Below, piece after piece: positions 1-11,989 of a DNA stretch of 64,000 bases. This stretch comes from Halichondria panicea (Eukaryota; Porifera; Demospongiae; Suberitida; Halichondriidae). The position numbers and the translations under genes are program-made. Under the pieces are notes generated by a model that was not told the DNA's origin, made no database searches, and worked only from the letters and a program-made list of their open reading frames with translations. The first letter of the stretch is position 1. Every line of letters begins with the position of its first letter. The stretch is taken from assembly GCF_963675165.1 (NCBI RefSeq), contig NC_087377.1, forward strand, positions 9,007,122 to 9,071,121, given 5' to 3'.

Positions 1-3000
1 CGGCATGGCTGGGGATACTCTGAAAGTTGTCCTGGCATCTCTACAACCTGATTTAACTTATTGTTATTCCATTTACTTCAACCAAAGAGTACTATCATTT
101 AAGGTGGTGGGAGTGTTCCGCTCAGGTGGGTCTTGTATAAGTATTGTTGATAATATCACACACATGCAGAATGTGATGCAGCTGATCTGTCAAGTCACAG
201 TGTGTTACAATCCTCAGAGGTGTGTTTATTAGATGGTTTTGCTGGTGGTATCACGATCCCTAGTGGACGTGTGTGCTACACTGGGACAGTCCTTGGAGCC
301 CAACACACGGCACAATCTTTCTGCAACCAAGGTTACCAGCTCATCTCCACCTCCTCTCCATCCAGAGTGTGTCAGAGTGATGGCACATGGAGTGGAACTG
401 TTGCTCTGTGTGAACCTATACCATGTAAGTATAAAGAGAACAAGCTTTAGAACTTATTGTGTAGAGACTCTCGCTAATCCAGCTCTGTGGTCATCTTGAT
501 AATAACTGCCGTTTTGTTGGGCACGGATTGCTAGCTAGTATTAAGAATCCTAGATCCGCCACTGCTGACTTAATGAAAGCACCACAGGTGCTGATGCCTC
601 GGTGGAGATGCCAAAGCTACATAACATAAAGCTACATTTTTGCATTACACACACAAATGTAATAAATTTACTGCAGCAAACTCAAAGAGTGGGTAATGAT
701 TGGCCATGAATGTTGTTAAAACGATCGATGCCAAAAGTTTAAGTAATGCATGGCTGCCATCGACATCAGCAGAGCCTTGCAGCTCTCTTCTCACTCTTGC
801 AGCTACCAATAGCTAGCGTTCTAGTGCAGAGCTAACTACTAAGTAGAGTAGCAACACTCAGGTAAACAAGTTTGGCTGCGTGCTCTTCTGAAAAGGCTGC
901 AATGGCATCCCAAGTAAGCAAAACTAGGCATAACTTGAGAACGAAGCATTATTTTGCAAATGAACAAATGAAAACATGACTAGAAGCCTATAGAAACTCT
1001 TACTTGCACTTCATTGATCCTTGAGCAGCTGTAGCAGTCTACATATACACAGACATGCACACACACACACACCATACTGATAGATAGTGTACAAGGAAAG
1101 GGATTGGAAACGCATTATTTACTGACCTTAACTTGGATTACAGACCCTTCATTGCGGCGTAAATTTGAGGCCACATTGATATTAATTTTAACTATATTTT
1201 AAGCATAATGAGTGTGCCACAAGCTCAAGCTCAGGCTGGCTGTGGAGTACCTCAAGAAGCTCATACTGTGGACAGTGTAGTTAAAGCATAGATTGAACTC
1301 TTCAATCTATGGTTAAAGGATAAAGGCTTCATGATGGCATCCATATCAGCAAAAAAGCTAGATTTATTTTATTCACGACAAAAACACGTATTTATTATCT
1401 TACTGAACTAGAATCTTGACACTAATCATAAGCATGATAAGTGTATTGTACTCTAAGAATGTCATAATTATAATATTAAAGTGGTTGCAGAGAGAATTAA
1501 AAACAGTACAAGCAAAAATAAACACGTACATATATACTTAATATGAGGTGAGGTTACTACGTGTCTTATGGATACATTGTTGAATTCATGTCTTCCTTAC
1601 GGTGGCCCTGAGTGTTACTATTAGTTCACCTTAGCTACTTGATAGTTCGCCTACCTTAGCTACTTGATAGTTCAACTACCTTAAGTTTGTAGTTCAACAA
1701 CCTTAGCTACTTGATAGTTCGCCTACCTTAGCTACTTGATAGTTCGCCAACCTTAGCTACTTGATAGTTCACCTACCTTAGCTACTTCGAAACCTTTGAA
1801 CTGTATGTTAATGCTGCTGGAGCCATGCGACTCAATATAAATGAGAGCTCCATGTATATATACAGGTACTGAGGATTATCTGCAGCCGGTTAGTGCTACC
1901 CTATGGGTAACAGCAATGCAAGATGAGAGTACCACACTTGATTCATTTGGAAGTTACATGTTATTCACAATACTAGCTAGTCTAATAGCTTGGGGCAATA
2001 GAGCTAGGATTAAGATACGTTTACCTCCCCTCTGAGAAAAAATCTGGCCCCAGACTAATACAACACATGCAGTTCAAGTTGTTCACGTTTATATCTCCTA
2101 ATCCCATCGCAGCACAAGAATTCTGTACTATACAATGGTTCTGGTGTGGTACTCTAGTCTTGCATTGCTGTTAGATAAACCTCAGTACCTGTATACGTGC
2201 ATATGTAGCTCTCATTATTGATCTCTAGTCACTATGTACAGTACGGCTACAGCAGCATTAAATAGAATTAACATGCAGTTCAAAGGTCAACTGCGAAGTA
2301 GCTAAGGTAGGTGAACTATCAAGTAGCTAAGGTAGGCGAACTATCAAGTAGAACTACCCAGTAGCTAAGGTAGGTGAACTACCCAGTAGCTAAGGTAGGC
2401 GAACTATCAAGTAGAACTACCCAGTAGCTAAGGTAGGCGAAGTATCAAGTAGCTAAGGTGAACTAATAGTAACGCTCAGGGCCACCGTACTTCCTAGATG
2501 CTTTTGTTTTGTTGAGAGAGAGTGGGATCTGGTTGAGGAGGACTTGCACCTTTTATTACGAGCTTTTTCTTCACATCCTAAAAAGACAATTAATTAATCA
2601 CTTTAAAAAACATGATATAAAAGTTGTTGTAAATCACGATTGGATGCCCTGATCACTCCAAAATCATTTGCATACTACATTCTAGCATGAGTACTACAAT
2701 AATATAAAACAATACAGCTAATCTGCAAAAGTCTATTTGAGAAATAGCTTCCACAAAATTGTCACTATAGTACAACATTTTTTACTTAAAGCAGAGTGTA
2801 ACTCACTAATCTATGCAATATGAGGCTTATGCTATAACTATAGCTCTATTATGTAAGAACAAGATTCTCTCATGTAACCAATCCATAATACCTTACATTG
2901 AGCAATAGAGCTTCTGCAAACAACTCACCCTAACTTTCAAGGTTTAAAAACACTTTTTGGGGTGCTACCATTGGAAAGCTTATGTTTTTATGTACCCAAA

Positions 3001-6000
3001 GAGCTTACTTGATTGGCTTGAACGCTGAAAGAATGATCTTGAAGTCCAAAAATATAGCTCAAAAAACAACAAATGACCTTTTGACTAACAATGAACAGCA
3101 TTAAAAATCGTAAGTAGGATTGTACCATCCAAACTTCTGTTGAAAACATTGGTGCATGCACATGATGCGTTTCCAATCCGTTTCCTTTGCTATCTATGCA
3201 CACACACACACACTGTCATATACCTTGCTTGCGCATGCGCACCGAGGTATAAATATGCACCAACTAATTCAGTTCAGAACATCTTTCAAATCTCAGTAAA
3301 TCTGTACAAGAGTATAGATAATAGCTGGCCAGTTTTAGCCTCGTCACCGCGCCTATTTCCACCTATAAGTAATTATGGTCTAGCGATGACACAATTAAGG
3401 TACATGCAGAAAAGAACCTCGATTATCCAGCCCTCCATTATCCAGAACCTCAATTATCTGGCTTGGAAGTTTCTTTTTAATTAATTCAGAAAATGGGCGT
3501 GTCCCTGAAATGCGCATGCGCATTGCAGCTGTTACTATGGATACAGGTCTGCTTATCCTCTGCGCATGCGCAGAAAGCCATGCAGCACTGCTGTTTATCA
3601 AAAGTGGGTGGATCTAGGCGTGGTTTATCTATTTAGTTATCTGGCCTGCCTCTGGAACCAAGGTGTCCGGATAATCGAGGTTCTACTGTATGTACATAAC
3701 ACATCATCTGGTCATTGTATCTTGCAAATCTGATTGGACACGACATCTGAGAAACAAGAAAAGTTGCTCATCTATTTATATCAGAGTTATTTGGAGCACT
3801 CTGCGAAATTTTAGTTTCTCGAACTTGTGAAGAAAGCGCTATACGGTATTGTAGACAATACTATAGTTTAACTATACTTTCTTTTCACATAGTTCCAAGT
3901 TGGGTTATAGCTGTCTGTATAAGTGATGTTGTCCTCTCCTTTGCTATTGGAATTGTTGTGGGAATATTGCTCACTCATTTTTGTGGGATATTCGTACAAG
4001 GAATTCGACAAAGTAAGTCAATGAATAACCCAGCCTACAGAAAAAGTGCATGTAGATCTATTGTATACGCTCATTGTAGGAAAGTGTGGCACTCTACTGT
4101 TGGTCATTTTTCTTATAATCGTGTTTGGTCTTGGAATTGGTATTCTCATTGGCTACTGCTGTGTGAAGAACAAGAAAGGTGTGTTGTGTATACTGATACA
4201 ATTGCTTGTTGACTAGCAGACTAAGCTGTGACAGGCTCTGGGAAAACCTGACATTTGGAGCAGACTAAAATTTCGTTGATTAATGTACCAAGTGATAGAG
4301 CAGAGCATTGCCTACATAATGATATGCTTAGTGTTCACATACCTAGTTTCATACCCGAGTTATGCGCGTTAGAAACTTGAAGCTGTAAAATGTAGTATCA
4401 AGAAAAACGCCTCTCAAAGATTGCTCAATTAGGAAAAATAAGGTAATAGCGAAAGTTTGGATGAGGCGCTTCGATGGAAAGATTTGGATTTAGAGCATCA
4501 GATTTTACAGAGAGGTAGTAGAAGGACTATAGATACTTATACACCAATAACATTTTATTTTAGATTTTACACTGTAGGCACAAATTTAGCTATAGCTCAA
4601 TACCAAATTCTGCTACAAATCTCAGGTTTTCCCAGAGCCTGTCACAGCTAATACTCGAGCCTACCACTTAAGGAATTTTAGTAAGTTTTGTTCTTGGTTC
4701 TCCTACTAGGAGTGCATGCATGAGGTAAGAACTCTTATTTGAGGTAAGGGTAGGTAATCTTATTTACGCCTGTGGTACACTATATAATCAGATAGGTAAG
4801 CTGCCATATTGCACTTTTATCATAATCCTTTTCACTGTATATACTTTAGAAACTCAGAAGAAAAAGTATAAAGGATCAGTCAAAGATGAAAATTCAAAAG
4901 GGTGAGAGTGAGTCGTAAAACCAGTGTATAATTTTATACTCTTAAGACATTTTACCAAACTCTTCCGCCATGTCTGACCAACCAAATTGTTAGAGCCACA
5001 TTTTTCTGGTTAATATGTACGCAAGAACTGCAGATTCTCTGTATTCCTGTCTGGGGAGGAATAGTGCATATAGCAGCGTGTGCGGTGCTTAGTTTTCTTG
5101 AATATAGCCAGAGTGTCATACAGGGGGAAGGGGGATCCTCTGGCTCAATCCCCCCCCCCAATTTGCATTCAGGTATACTAGTTGTATGACTGAGCATAGC
5201 CAGCTATAATTATATGTAACATAATTATACTAACAAGGTATTGAACATTGAAATCTTCTGGTAACTTTTAGACCCCTCCCCTCACTTCAAATGACACCCT
5301 GGAATATAATTATAGTTAGGCCATGCACTCCAAATGAGGGTGTACTTTAATCAGAGACTTCTGTGAATTATGTGTTCGCTGGATCATTATTCAATACCAT
5401 GAATATCATTATAAACATTCGATTTCATCGATGAATTTCATATAACAATCACAACAAAATCCCCAGCAGGAAACTACGGTCTGTCTCATTTGCAGTGGCC
5501 TTGTTATATCAGCTTTATTGGTTGGTTAGAGAGAAATTGAAAATGGAGTACCCTTTCCCGCGGTTCAATTGAGGCTGTCGTAAGCTGTAAGGGGTGTGGC
5601 TTTCGAGGTAGCCAAGCTGATGCCTATTTCTACACACCACTAGCAAATGTGCTCATTCTGTGCAGCTTACTTCTAGTTAAAGATCTATACCTATTTCAGA
5701 ATTTATCCTGCACGCTTACATGTTATAGCAATAAATACCCTAAAATAGCACTTTGAAGCGTCTCTACTGGGTGTGGTTAGTCATTAGCTAGTACCACACG
5801 TGGCTCACAGAATAGGGGTGTTATAAATTGCTGAGGAGATAATGTCTCGAGGAAACATAATTATTTCGAGCAAGTCACCCGGCAAACAATAGTCCTGAGA
5901 TAGTTTTCAAGGCCTCTGTGTAGAACTAATGTAAATGGTCACGTGCACTGTTTTCAATCTCTCTCTTCCTTTATCTATGGTTAAGCTATTAGTACTTGTG

Positions 6001-6426
6001 AGTGTCCTGTGTGGTCTTCAGTGTATATATATAGTCAGCTGTTATATTATATCTCCATGTTCGTCAACAGAAGCCTTACTGATTAGGCCATATTCCTGTC
6101 CACGCATTTAACTATACTTGTTTAAGCGTTGCACAAGGTTATAATTCAACAACTTTTTTTGCTAGCATTTTTTTTGCTAGCATTTTGATTGCCTGTGCAT
6201 AATTAATTGCAGGAGGTCTGATAAATTAACTGGAACTGAAATGAGCTCACCACCACCTGTGGTATACAAAGAGATTTTAGACCCCCTGGCTCAAGAAAAC
6301 CTTGCGTACAGCCATGTTCAACAATTACAGGCTCCACTTGAACAGAGAGGACCAGTATACGAGGACATTAAACCAGACCCCCACACTCAGGGGAACGTTG
6401 CTTATGGACATGTGCAATTTCATTAG
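1..6426 (+). CDS. Membrane receptor, FN3-like/CCP extracellular part, two TM exons, ITIM-like tail (5' partial)
   Basis: Exons that splice in one frame are <1-125, 170-424, 3893-4012, 4080-4178, 4850-4901 and 6213-6426 (TAG stop); all have GT-AG borders. Exon 1 is the end of a fibronectin-III-like domain, near-identical in wording to the paralogue at 61950-62237. Exon 2 is a CCP/sushi domain (LLDGFAGG...DGTWSGTVALC, with the usual cysteines and Trp). Exons 3 and 4 each encode a hydrophobic membrane span (VVLSFAIGIVVGILL; LLLVIFLIIVFGLGIGILIG), exon 5 a basic stretch, and exon 6 the cytoplasmic tail with VVYKEI, LAYSHV and VAYGHV, which fit the ITIM consensus (S/I/V/L)xYxx(I/V/L). Such motifs recruit SH2 proteins in known receptors; that role here is inference. 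The 3.5-kb intron 425-3892 carries two transposon relics (1598-2489, 3401-3690); intron 4902-6212 shows nothing recognisable. Upstream exons lie outside the window. Confidence 0.75.
1598..2489. mobile_element. Foldback (TIR) element with tandem-repeat arms
   Basis: The ends are TACGGTGGCCCTGAG and its inverse CTCAGGGCCACCGTA. They are flanked by an identical 6-bp direct repeat CTTCCT (1592-1597 and 2490-2495). Inside each end lie about 190-200 bp of tandem copies of a 24-bp unit (ACCTTAGCTACTTGATAGTTCGCC and variants; inverted on the right). The centre (about 1810-2280) has no convincing gene. No transposase, so it is non-autonomous. The superfamily is not identified. Confidence 0.85.
3401..3690. 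mobile_element. Pogo/Tigger-like MITE
   Basis: The right end reads GGATAATCGAGGTTCTACTG followed by TA. The left end carries the inverse AGAACCTCGATTATCC after a short disruption. This end type (CAGTAGAACCTCGATTATCC) is typical of pogo/Tigger elements with TA target sites. The interior has paired GCGCATGCGC palindromes (about 3510 and 3560) and no transposase. Confidence 0.65.
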
Positions 6427-6536
6427 CTCCAAGCGGCATACAATGAATTATAGTGTTTTAGAGTAAAATTAGTATCAGTTTTATGTAATTAGTGTCAGTT
6501 TTTTTATCCTCCCTGTGTAAATCTCATGCATGGTTC

Positions 6537-6542
6537 AATAAA
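6537..6542 (+). terminator. Poly(A) signal of the left receptor gene
   Basis: AATAAA lies 111 bp after the TAG stop of the receptor gene, a normal distance for its 3' end. Confidence 0.6.
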
Positions 6543-8561
6543 CTTATATTCATGCACTATAATCACTACATTACTAACTACAAGCTAGTGCTAGATATAA
6601 AACGCTAGTCTTAAAATATACACAAATTGCGAGCACAGATATAAACGTTACATTTGTGGGTCTCGAACACCTGCACAGGACAATATTAGAAAAGTGTGTA
6701 CCTTATGGCCTTGGCTTTAGTGAACAAATGTAGCACCTAGAATATTGTGTTCGACCTAATGTCCATGCAGTGTGCATATCGTGTAACTGGGGGATATATT
6801 ATATTTGGAGAATAAGCCATTTGAACTAACTTGGCGCTTTTTAATTTGGCGTCTCTGGCGTGGCTATAGTACAGCAATGACGCGCGTGTCCACTGGAAAA
6901 CTTTAATTTGGCGATTTAAAATTTCAGTTTCAGTAAAATTTGCCAAATTAAAACACCCGCCAAATTTTTCAGTTCTACAATAATGTGGTAGATTTAGGAT
7001 ATGATAAGACCTTCCCTTCATCTGTTTTCTTAGAATTGTACTTTTTAACTCGTGACTCGTAATTATTGCTCCCTTTAATTTGGTCGTTTTAAATTTAGCG
7101 ATTTTCAGTATAATTTGCCAAATCGCCAAATTAAAACATTCGTCAAATTTTCCCGTTATATACAATATCCCTTCGCTATGTGTGGTAGCAGAGTCTGCAT
7201 GGAAGGCATTCAACGTACTACATTTTGTATATACATCTGTAAATAAATTATTACAGCATTTAGCTTTTGAAGACCACTATTGCAATGTATACACATCGAT
7301 CTATATTCTCAAGCGTTGTTGAACCAAATTACCCATGCATGCAGCCATGCACTGTGTAATTATGTAATAGGTATAACTGCTGCCCAAAAATTAGTGTATA
7401 TAGATGATGATTACATAATTATTAGGAGCGGTTTCCTTATGACCTGGGGCTCAAAGTTCTGAATTTAAATAGCAGAAAAGAATTAACGTGCATACTGCAT
7501 AGCTTTCCTCGTTCCATTAGGAATTTGCCATGCATTGAACGTATGTTATGCATGCATGCACGTATGTTTATGGTTGCATTCATTTTCTTATGATTTTGCT
7601 GAAAGCTAACATTCAAGTTTGCTTAGCAAATGTATAATTATTATTGTTGTCTGAATAACATGATAAACATGAAGGCTTTTATAGTTATGTGTTTTCATAA
7701 ATTCTTGTCAATAACAGGCCACATAGGAAATATCTCATAATTATATATCCATATACATCGTAATACAGTAGACTTTCGATAATCTAGCTCTCTGAATTAC
7801 GGTCACCTCGATACACCAGTCGTTTCGTTTGGCACAGATTGGCAGTTGCTATTCCGTATTATTCTGGCTGCCCCAAACTATATAGAGTTTTAATTTATTA
7901 TAATAGAGCATCATTTAAAAAGTGCGTTCTACATTACTGAGCTGTAAAATACAAAACATTAATTTTAAGAAAGAGCGGCAAAATCAGTCATTAGATTCGA
8001 GGCACTGAGGGACCGCTATATTTAGCCGCGGCTATTTTCTGAAATACATGCAGTCACCTCGCTATATATTGCGGCCAAACTTCAAGGGTGACCAAATTAA
8101 CGAGAATTTACAACATAAGAATTTGCAAGACACCTGGAGCTTACATCACTACACCAATAAACTATGACTGGATCATCATTATTTTAAGTATAATAATTTT
8201 ATCATCACACTCTCCTTGTACCAGGTAAAGATTACATGTGACGTATATAATTTCTGAATGATTAGACAGTTCTACTATTTCATGTAAGTAATGAATCATT
8301 CACTTACTCCCTCCATCGCACTCCATGACCCACTGATTGGCAATGACGGATTGGAACAGACAACGGATCCATTGGGTTGAGTCAGTACAAGGGCTGAGAA
8401 AAAGTATTACCTTAAGGACACTATTTTAAACGGGTACTAAATTTGGCGGTTTGGAGACCTACCAATTTGGCAGGTACTAATTTTAGCTATTTCATAATTC
8501 AGTTTCCAAATTTTTTAATTAGCGATAGGAATAATTATCACACACAATTGAATTGAATGAA
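6543..8561. repeat. Gene-free spacer with AT-rich palindromic repeats
   Basis: No gene is seen in these 2 kb. About 6890-6975 and 7075-7160 are two related imperfect palindromes built from TTTAATTTGGCGA and its inverse TCGCCAAATTAAA; a diverged copy lies at about 8440-8520. They look like MITE remnants. At 7766 a CAGTAGACTTTCGATAAT end resembles the pogo/Tigger-type end seen at 3401-3690. Confidence 0.5.
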
Positions 8562-8780
8562 TTAGCTAGTGTCACAAACAATGCATTCAAAAGGGTCCTC
8601 TGGTGGTAAAACAGTTGTTCCATCCAATAGTCCTGATATGCCAGCCTTCATCCATCCATTATATATGACTTTTCTTCCTTTCTCAGTTGAAAAGAAGTTA
8701 TACAAGTTAACTAACCATTGGGCATGGAGTGGTTTAATCACTGAAAGACGAAAGTCAACTTCAACATCTTCAAGATTCAT
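8562..8780 (-). pseudogene. Transposase C-terminal fragment (DDE-1/pogo-like)
   Basis: A 72-codon reverse-strand frame reads KPLHAQWLVNLYNFFS, then KVIYNGWMKAGISGLLDG and LPPEDPFECI. In my memory this order (LHAxWL...GWxxAGI...LPSxDPFxDI) matches the C-terminal end of pogo-type DDE transposases in invertebrate genomes. No catalytic domain or start is present, so only a tail remains. A sequence search could change the family call. Confidence 0.4.
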
Positions 8781-9082
8781 TTCAGAGTCTAGTTGATCAA
8801 GAGCTCAATTCTGATGATAATTCAGATATGGAAATATAGATCTAGATCATACAAGAATACACTACTAAACTAGTACTATACTGTACGTACATATACATGT
8901 ATTATATTTGTTGTACTAGACCTATAATGATAGCTAATAGACTATACTGAACACGCCTACTATTCATAAATTTTCACGGTACAGGCTCAATCCGCGAAAA
9001 CCGCGAACAGAAGAAGACTATCTCCTTTTAGAGGACTAGCACTGAAGAAACCTCCACGCAAAGACGTGTGCAGTACACATCA

Positions 9083-10513
9083 TGGATTCTCCGACGATGG
9101 AAGAAATAGAAGAAGTAGTGGTAGCTACCTACAGGATTTTCTCTGACCAGACCTGTGCCCCTGAGCTCGCGGAAGCTGACCATACCTGTGATCAAGGGAC
9201 TGCCTGACACTGGATCAAAGGAGGAGACAATCCTAATGATAGAGGGAAAGCTGGTAGACGAGGGACGTGGTACTCCTGACGTTCAGGTGGCAATGGAGGC
9301 CCCTGAAGATCCCCAGAAGATTGTGCTGCAGCTGCTGGATGCCGAAGATGCCTTCCTCCGGATCGGACTGCAGAGAGCTGGGAGACACGGATGATGGTGA
9401 GATGATGGTGAAACTGAGGGAGAAGAAGGTCATGAGGATCCCACACTGGAGCAGACAGAACAGGCTCCTCACGGAGGAGGTAAGCTCCATGAGAACGAAG
9501 TTACAGAACGTTAATGTACGAATGAAAGATTTGTGGAAAGCTAATTGTTCGCTAGCTAGAGAATTTGAAGAGGTGGTGCAATGTAAAGATGATGAAATAG
9601 CCGAGCTAAAACGTCAGTTAGCAAATACGAGCATTGTAGTACCTACGTTGAGGGAAACGGCCCCTGAATTTATGCATGGTACAATTACTGATGTTAATGA
9701 TGTTACTACCGGGGGAATTGCCCCAGTAGAACGGACAGTGAGTGGTGCTAGACGTGGTAGAGCACCGCCAGTAGATCCCTATTCCGGGGAAGATGAGTGT
9801 GTCCGGCTAGACGACTGGCTGCCTGCCCTGACCCAAGCGTCAACCTGGAATCAGTGGACCGAGGAGGACCAGTTGATCCAACTAGCTGGACACCTGAGGG
9901 GGCGTGCCCTTCAGGAGTGGACAAGTAGACCTACACCACTGCTATAGGTAGAACGTTTAGATCCTGGTGGGCGAATGTTAGCTGTCCAGGACTTCCGTCA
10001 TGCCTCACAAAAGACTGTAGCCGAATTTATCCGTAGGCTAGAAAGGCACTTTAGAGTGGCCTATGGCAGAGATGGTTTGGGTAGCGAAACCAGAAATACG
10101 TTATTACATAGTCAGCTTCAGGAGGGACTAAGACTCGAGCTGATGAGAGCCCCGCCTGTATCCGGTGCGGAAACCTACCCAACCTTATGTCTAGCTGCTA
10201 AAAACGAGGAACGTCGTATTGCAGAGAATAAAAAACGACAGCTATATCTAGTGGCAATCAGCCACGGAATCTCACTAGCCTCCCTAACCAGCCTCGGAAT
10301 CCCGATGGCCCCAGCCAGATGAATAGGAGAAGCAGACCTTTTAACCAGAGCCCCAGAAATAAACTAACATGCTTTGCAAACGAATGCAAGAAACCTAGAA
10401 CAGAGAGTAGGGGCAGAACTATACCTAAGTCAACTTACAGGAGTGCCAAACAAGTTAGATCTGATGACCTGAGACCGGCTAGATTATCTCTTGTAGTGAA
10501 GACGAGGACATAA
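9083..10513 (+). pseudogene. Gypsy-type retrotransposon gag region, broken
   Basis: A candidate start is at 9083 (acidic N-terminus, MEEIEEVVVATYRIF). Frames then change near 9210-9270, 9947-9975 and 10320. A coiled-coil-like, lysine- and glutamate-rich stretch lies at 9480-9630. The retrotransposon Gag core follows (WTEEDQLIQLAGHLRGRA..., then KTVAEFIRRLERHFR). At 10370-10400 only CFANECKKPR is left of what should be a CCHC zinc knuckle, as if its centre had been deleted. No LTR was recognised upstream. The 5' flank (8943-9010) resembles one end of the TA-flanked MITE at 37085-37379, so the element may have inserted there or be truncated. Confidence 0.75.
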
Positions 10514-10824
10514 GAGACATCAAGAAAGTAGACGGAGGAAGTGATCCCAAGTGTGTCACAGTGTTGTTGCAAGGAGTACCTGCCACAGGCCTCATAGATA
10601 GCGGGGCGGACATTACCATAATGGGTGGTGAACTATTTAAAACAGTAGCTGTAGCAGCTCTGCAGAAGGCGGACAAGACACCGAAGACGTACGACCAGAG
10701 AGTATTCTCCCTGGATGGATGCCTCGTTTTGTCAATCGAGTTTGATGGCAAGAGCCTCACTACCCCAGTATACCTGAAAATGGACTCCCCCGATGGCTTG
10801 CTACTATCAGAAGGCGTGTGCCGG

Positions 10825-11877
10825 TGTCATAAAATTTTGGGCCCCCCCATGTTTAGGCCCCCCCGGGCCTAGAATTTTAAAATTTTGGGCCCCCCGGGCC
10901 TAGGATGTTAACAGTTTAGGCCCCCCAGGGGGTCCAAACTGTTAACATTCTAGGCCCCCCACTGTGAGATTAGGCCCCCCTCTTCTGCTATCCTTTTCTG
11001 CATGATAGAACGAAGTCAAAGAGATATAATAATATGGTAAGGTTAGCTCTATTAGTTGACAAAGCATCAAAGAGACTGCATGCATGCAAAGACTCTGTAT
11101 CAAAGTAGCAAAAATGTTTGCATTATTATTCTATCATGGAATTCAAAGTGAAGGAAGATTTACCTTTCAAGTTACTCATGCTTTACCTATAAGAGTTAAA
11201 TGCTTTGATGCAGCTCTGCAATGTTGGATCTGCCTGTAAGACAATCGATGTTGTTGCATAGCTATCGCCATATTTGCAACTTCGTGCTTACTTTCTCAGC
11301 CAAATTTCAGAACAAAAAAAGTATAAAACACACAATTTCAGTGCAAAGACAACAATTCATATCTTCCTCTATGTTTTCCTATACATAGAAGATGTAAATT
11401 GTTGTGGGGATGCTCCAATAGCATCACTGGCTCAGCTCTCAAGTAATGTGGAATCACAGATAGAAGTCAAGAGAGAAACTGTTGTATCATGGTGGAATCA
11501 CAATAGCAGTTTCCTTTCGGGACAAGGGTAATCTTGGACAGTCCTGACCAATTCAGGACAGTTGGCACCTATGTGCTTCGTGCTGCATGAGGCCTGATTC
11601 GACATGGTGCAGTGTGATGGCTGTGAGACCAGTGGTATACTACTGTACATGCATGAAATGTGTGTGTGTGAGGAGAGCTGCATTCAGTAACTGGCACTGC
11701 ATAGACTGTGAAGACCATAGAAGACTGTATTGGTGTATTTTGAGAATGCACTGTCACATAATGTTACCGCTGTTTCGCTGTTAATGGGGGGCCTAAAATT
11801 TTAAGAGGGGGCCTAAAATGTTAAAATTCTAGGCCCGGGGGGGCCCAATCTCATGGGGGGCCTAAAATTTTATGACA
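10825..11877. mobile_element. 1053-bp TIR element with CCGG target duplication
   Basis: Ends are TGTCATAAAATTTT... and ...AAAATTTTATGACA, flanked by CCGG at 10821-10824 and 11878-11881. Both subterminal zones are runs of GGCCCCCC / GGGGGGCC separated by CTAGAATTTTAAAATT-like blocks, giving strong self-pairing (10835-10980 with 11785-11865). The central 700 bp hold no transposase, only the PHD-like relic at about 11555-11720. A 4-bp duplication is uncommon; I do not assign a superfamily. Confidence 0.8.
11555..11720 (+). pseudogene. Relic of a PHD-type zinc finger inside the TIR element
   Basis: One frame reads DMVQCDGCE, another DQWY, and a third CMKC...SNWHCIDCE. Together these are the successive pieces of a PHD finger (a QCDGCxxWYH centre and a WxCxxC end) split by frameshifts. 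It has no start and cannot fold as read. It matters because two other transposon-type proteins in the window end in PHD fingers. Confidence 0.4.
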
Positions 11878-11989
11878 CCGGCAGTTAGGCATTATTATGT
11901 ACCACAACGAAGTGCGCCCAGTCAAGACCGCCCAGTCAAGACCAACCGAGACCAGAGCCTGAGCACAGTACCGCTGGTACAAGTAAGCC

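Noticed and set aside
2988-3601. Overlapping open frames on both strands
   Set aside because: They cross the CA repeat and the pogo-like MITE, show no domain, and their splice context is that of an intron.
8943-9082. Possible Gypsy 5' LTR
   Set aside because: No matching copy was found near 14.4-14.9 kb; the sequence instead resembles a MITE end at 37.3 kb.
9192-9490. Reverse-strand frames opposite the gag region
   Set aside because: Shadows of the forward gag frame; no motif of their own.
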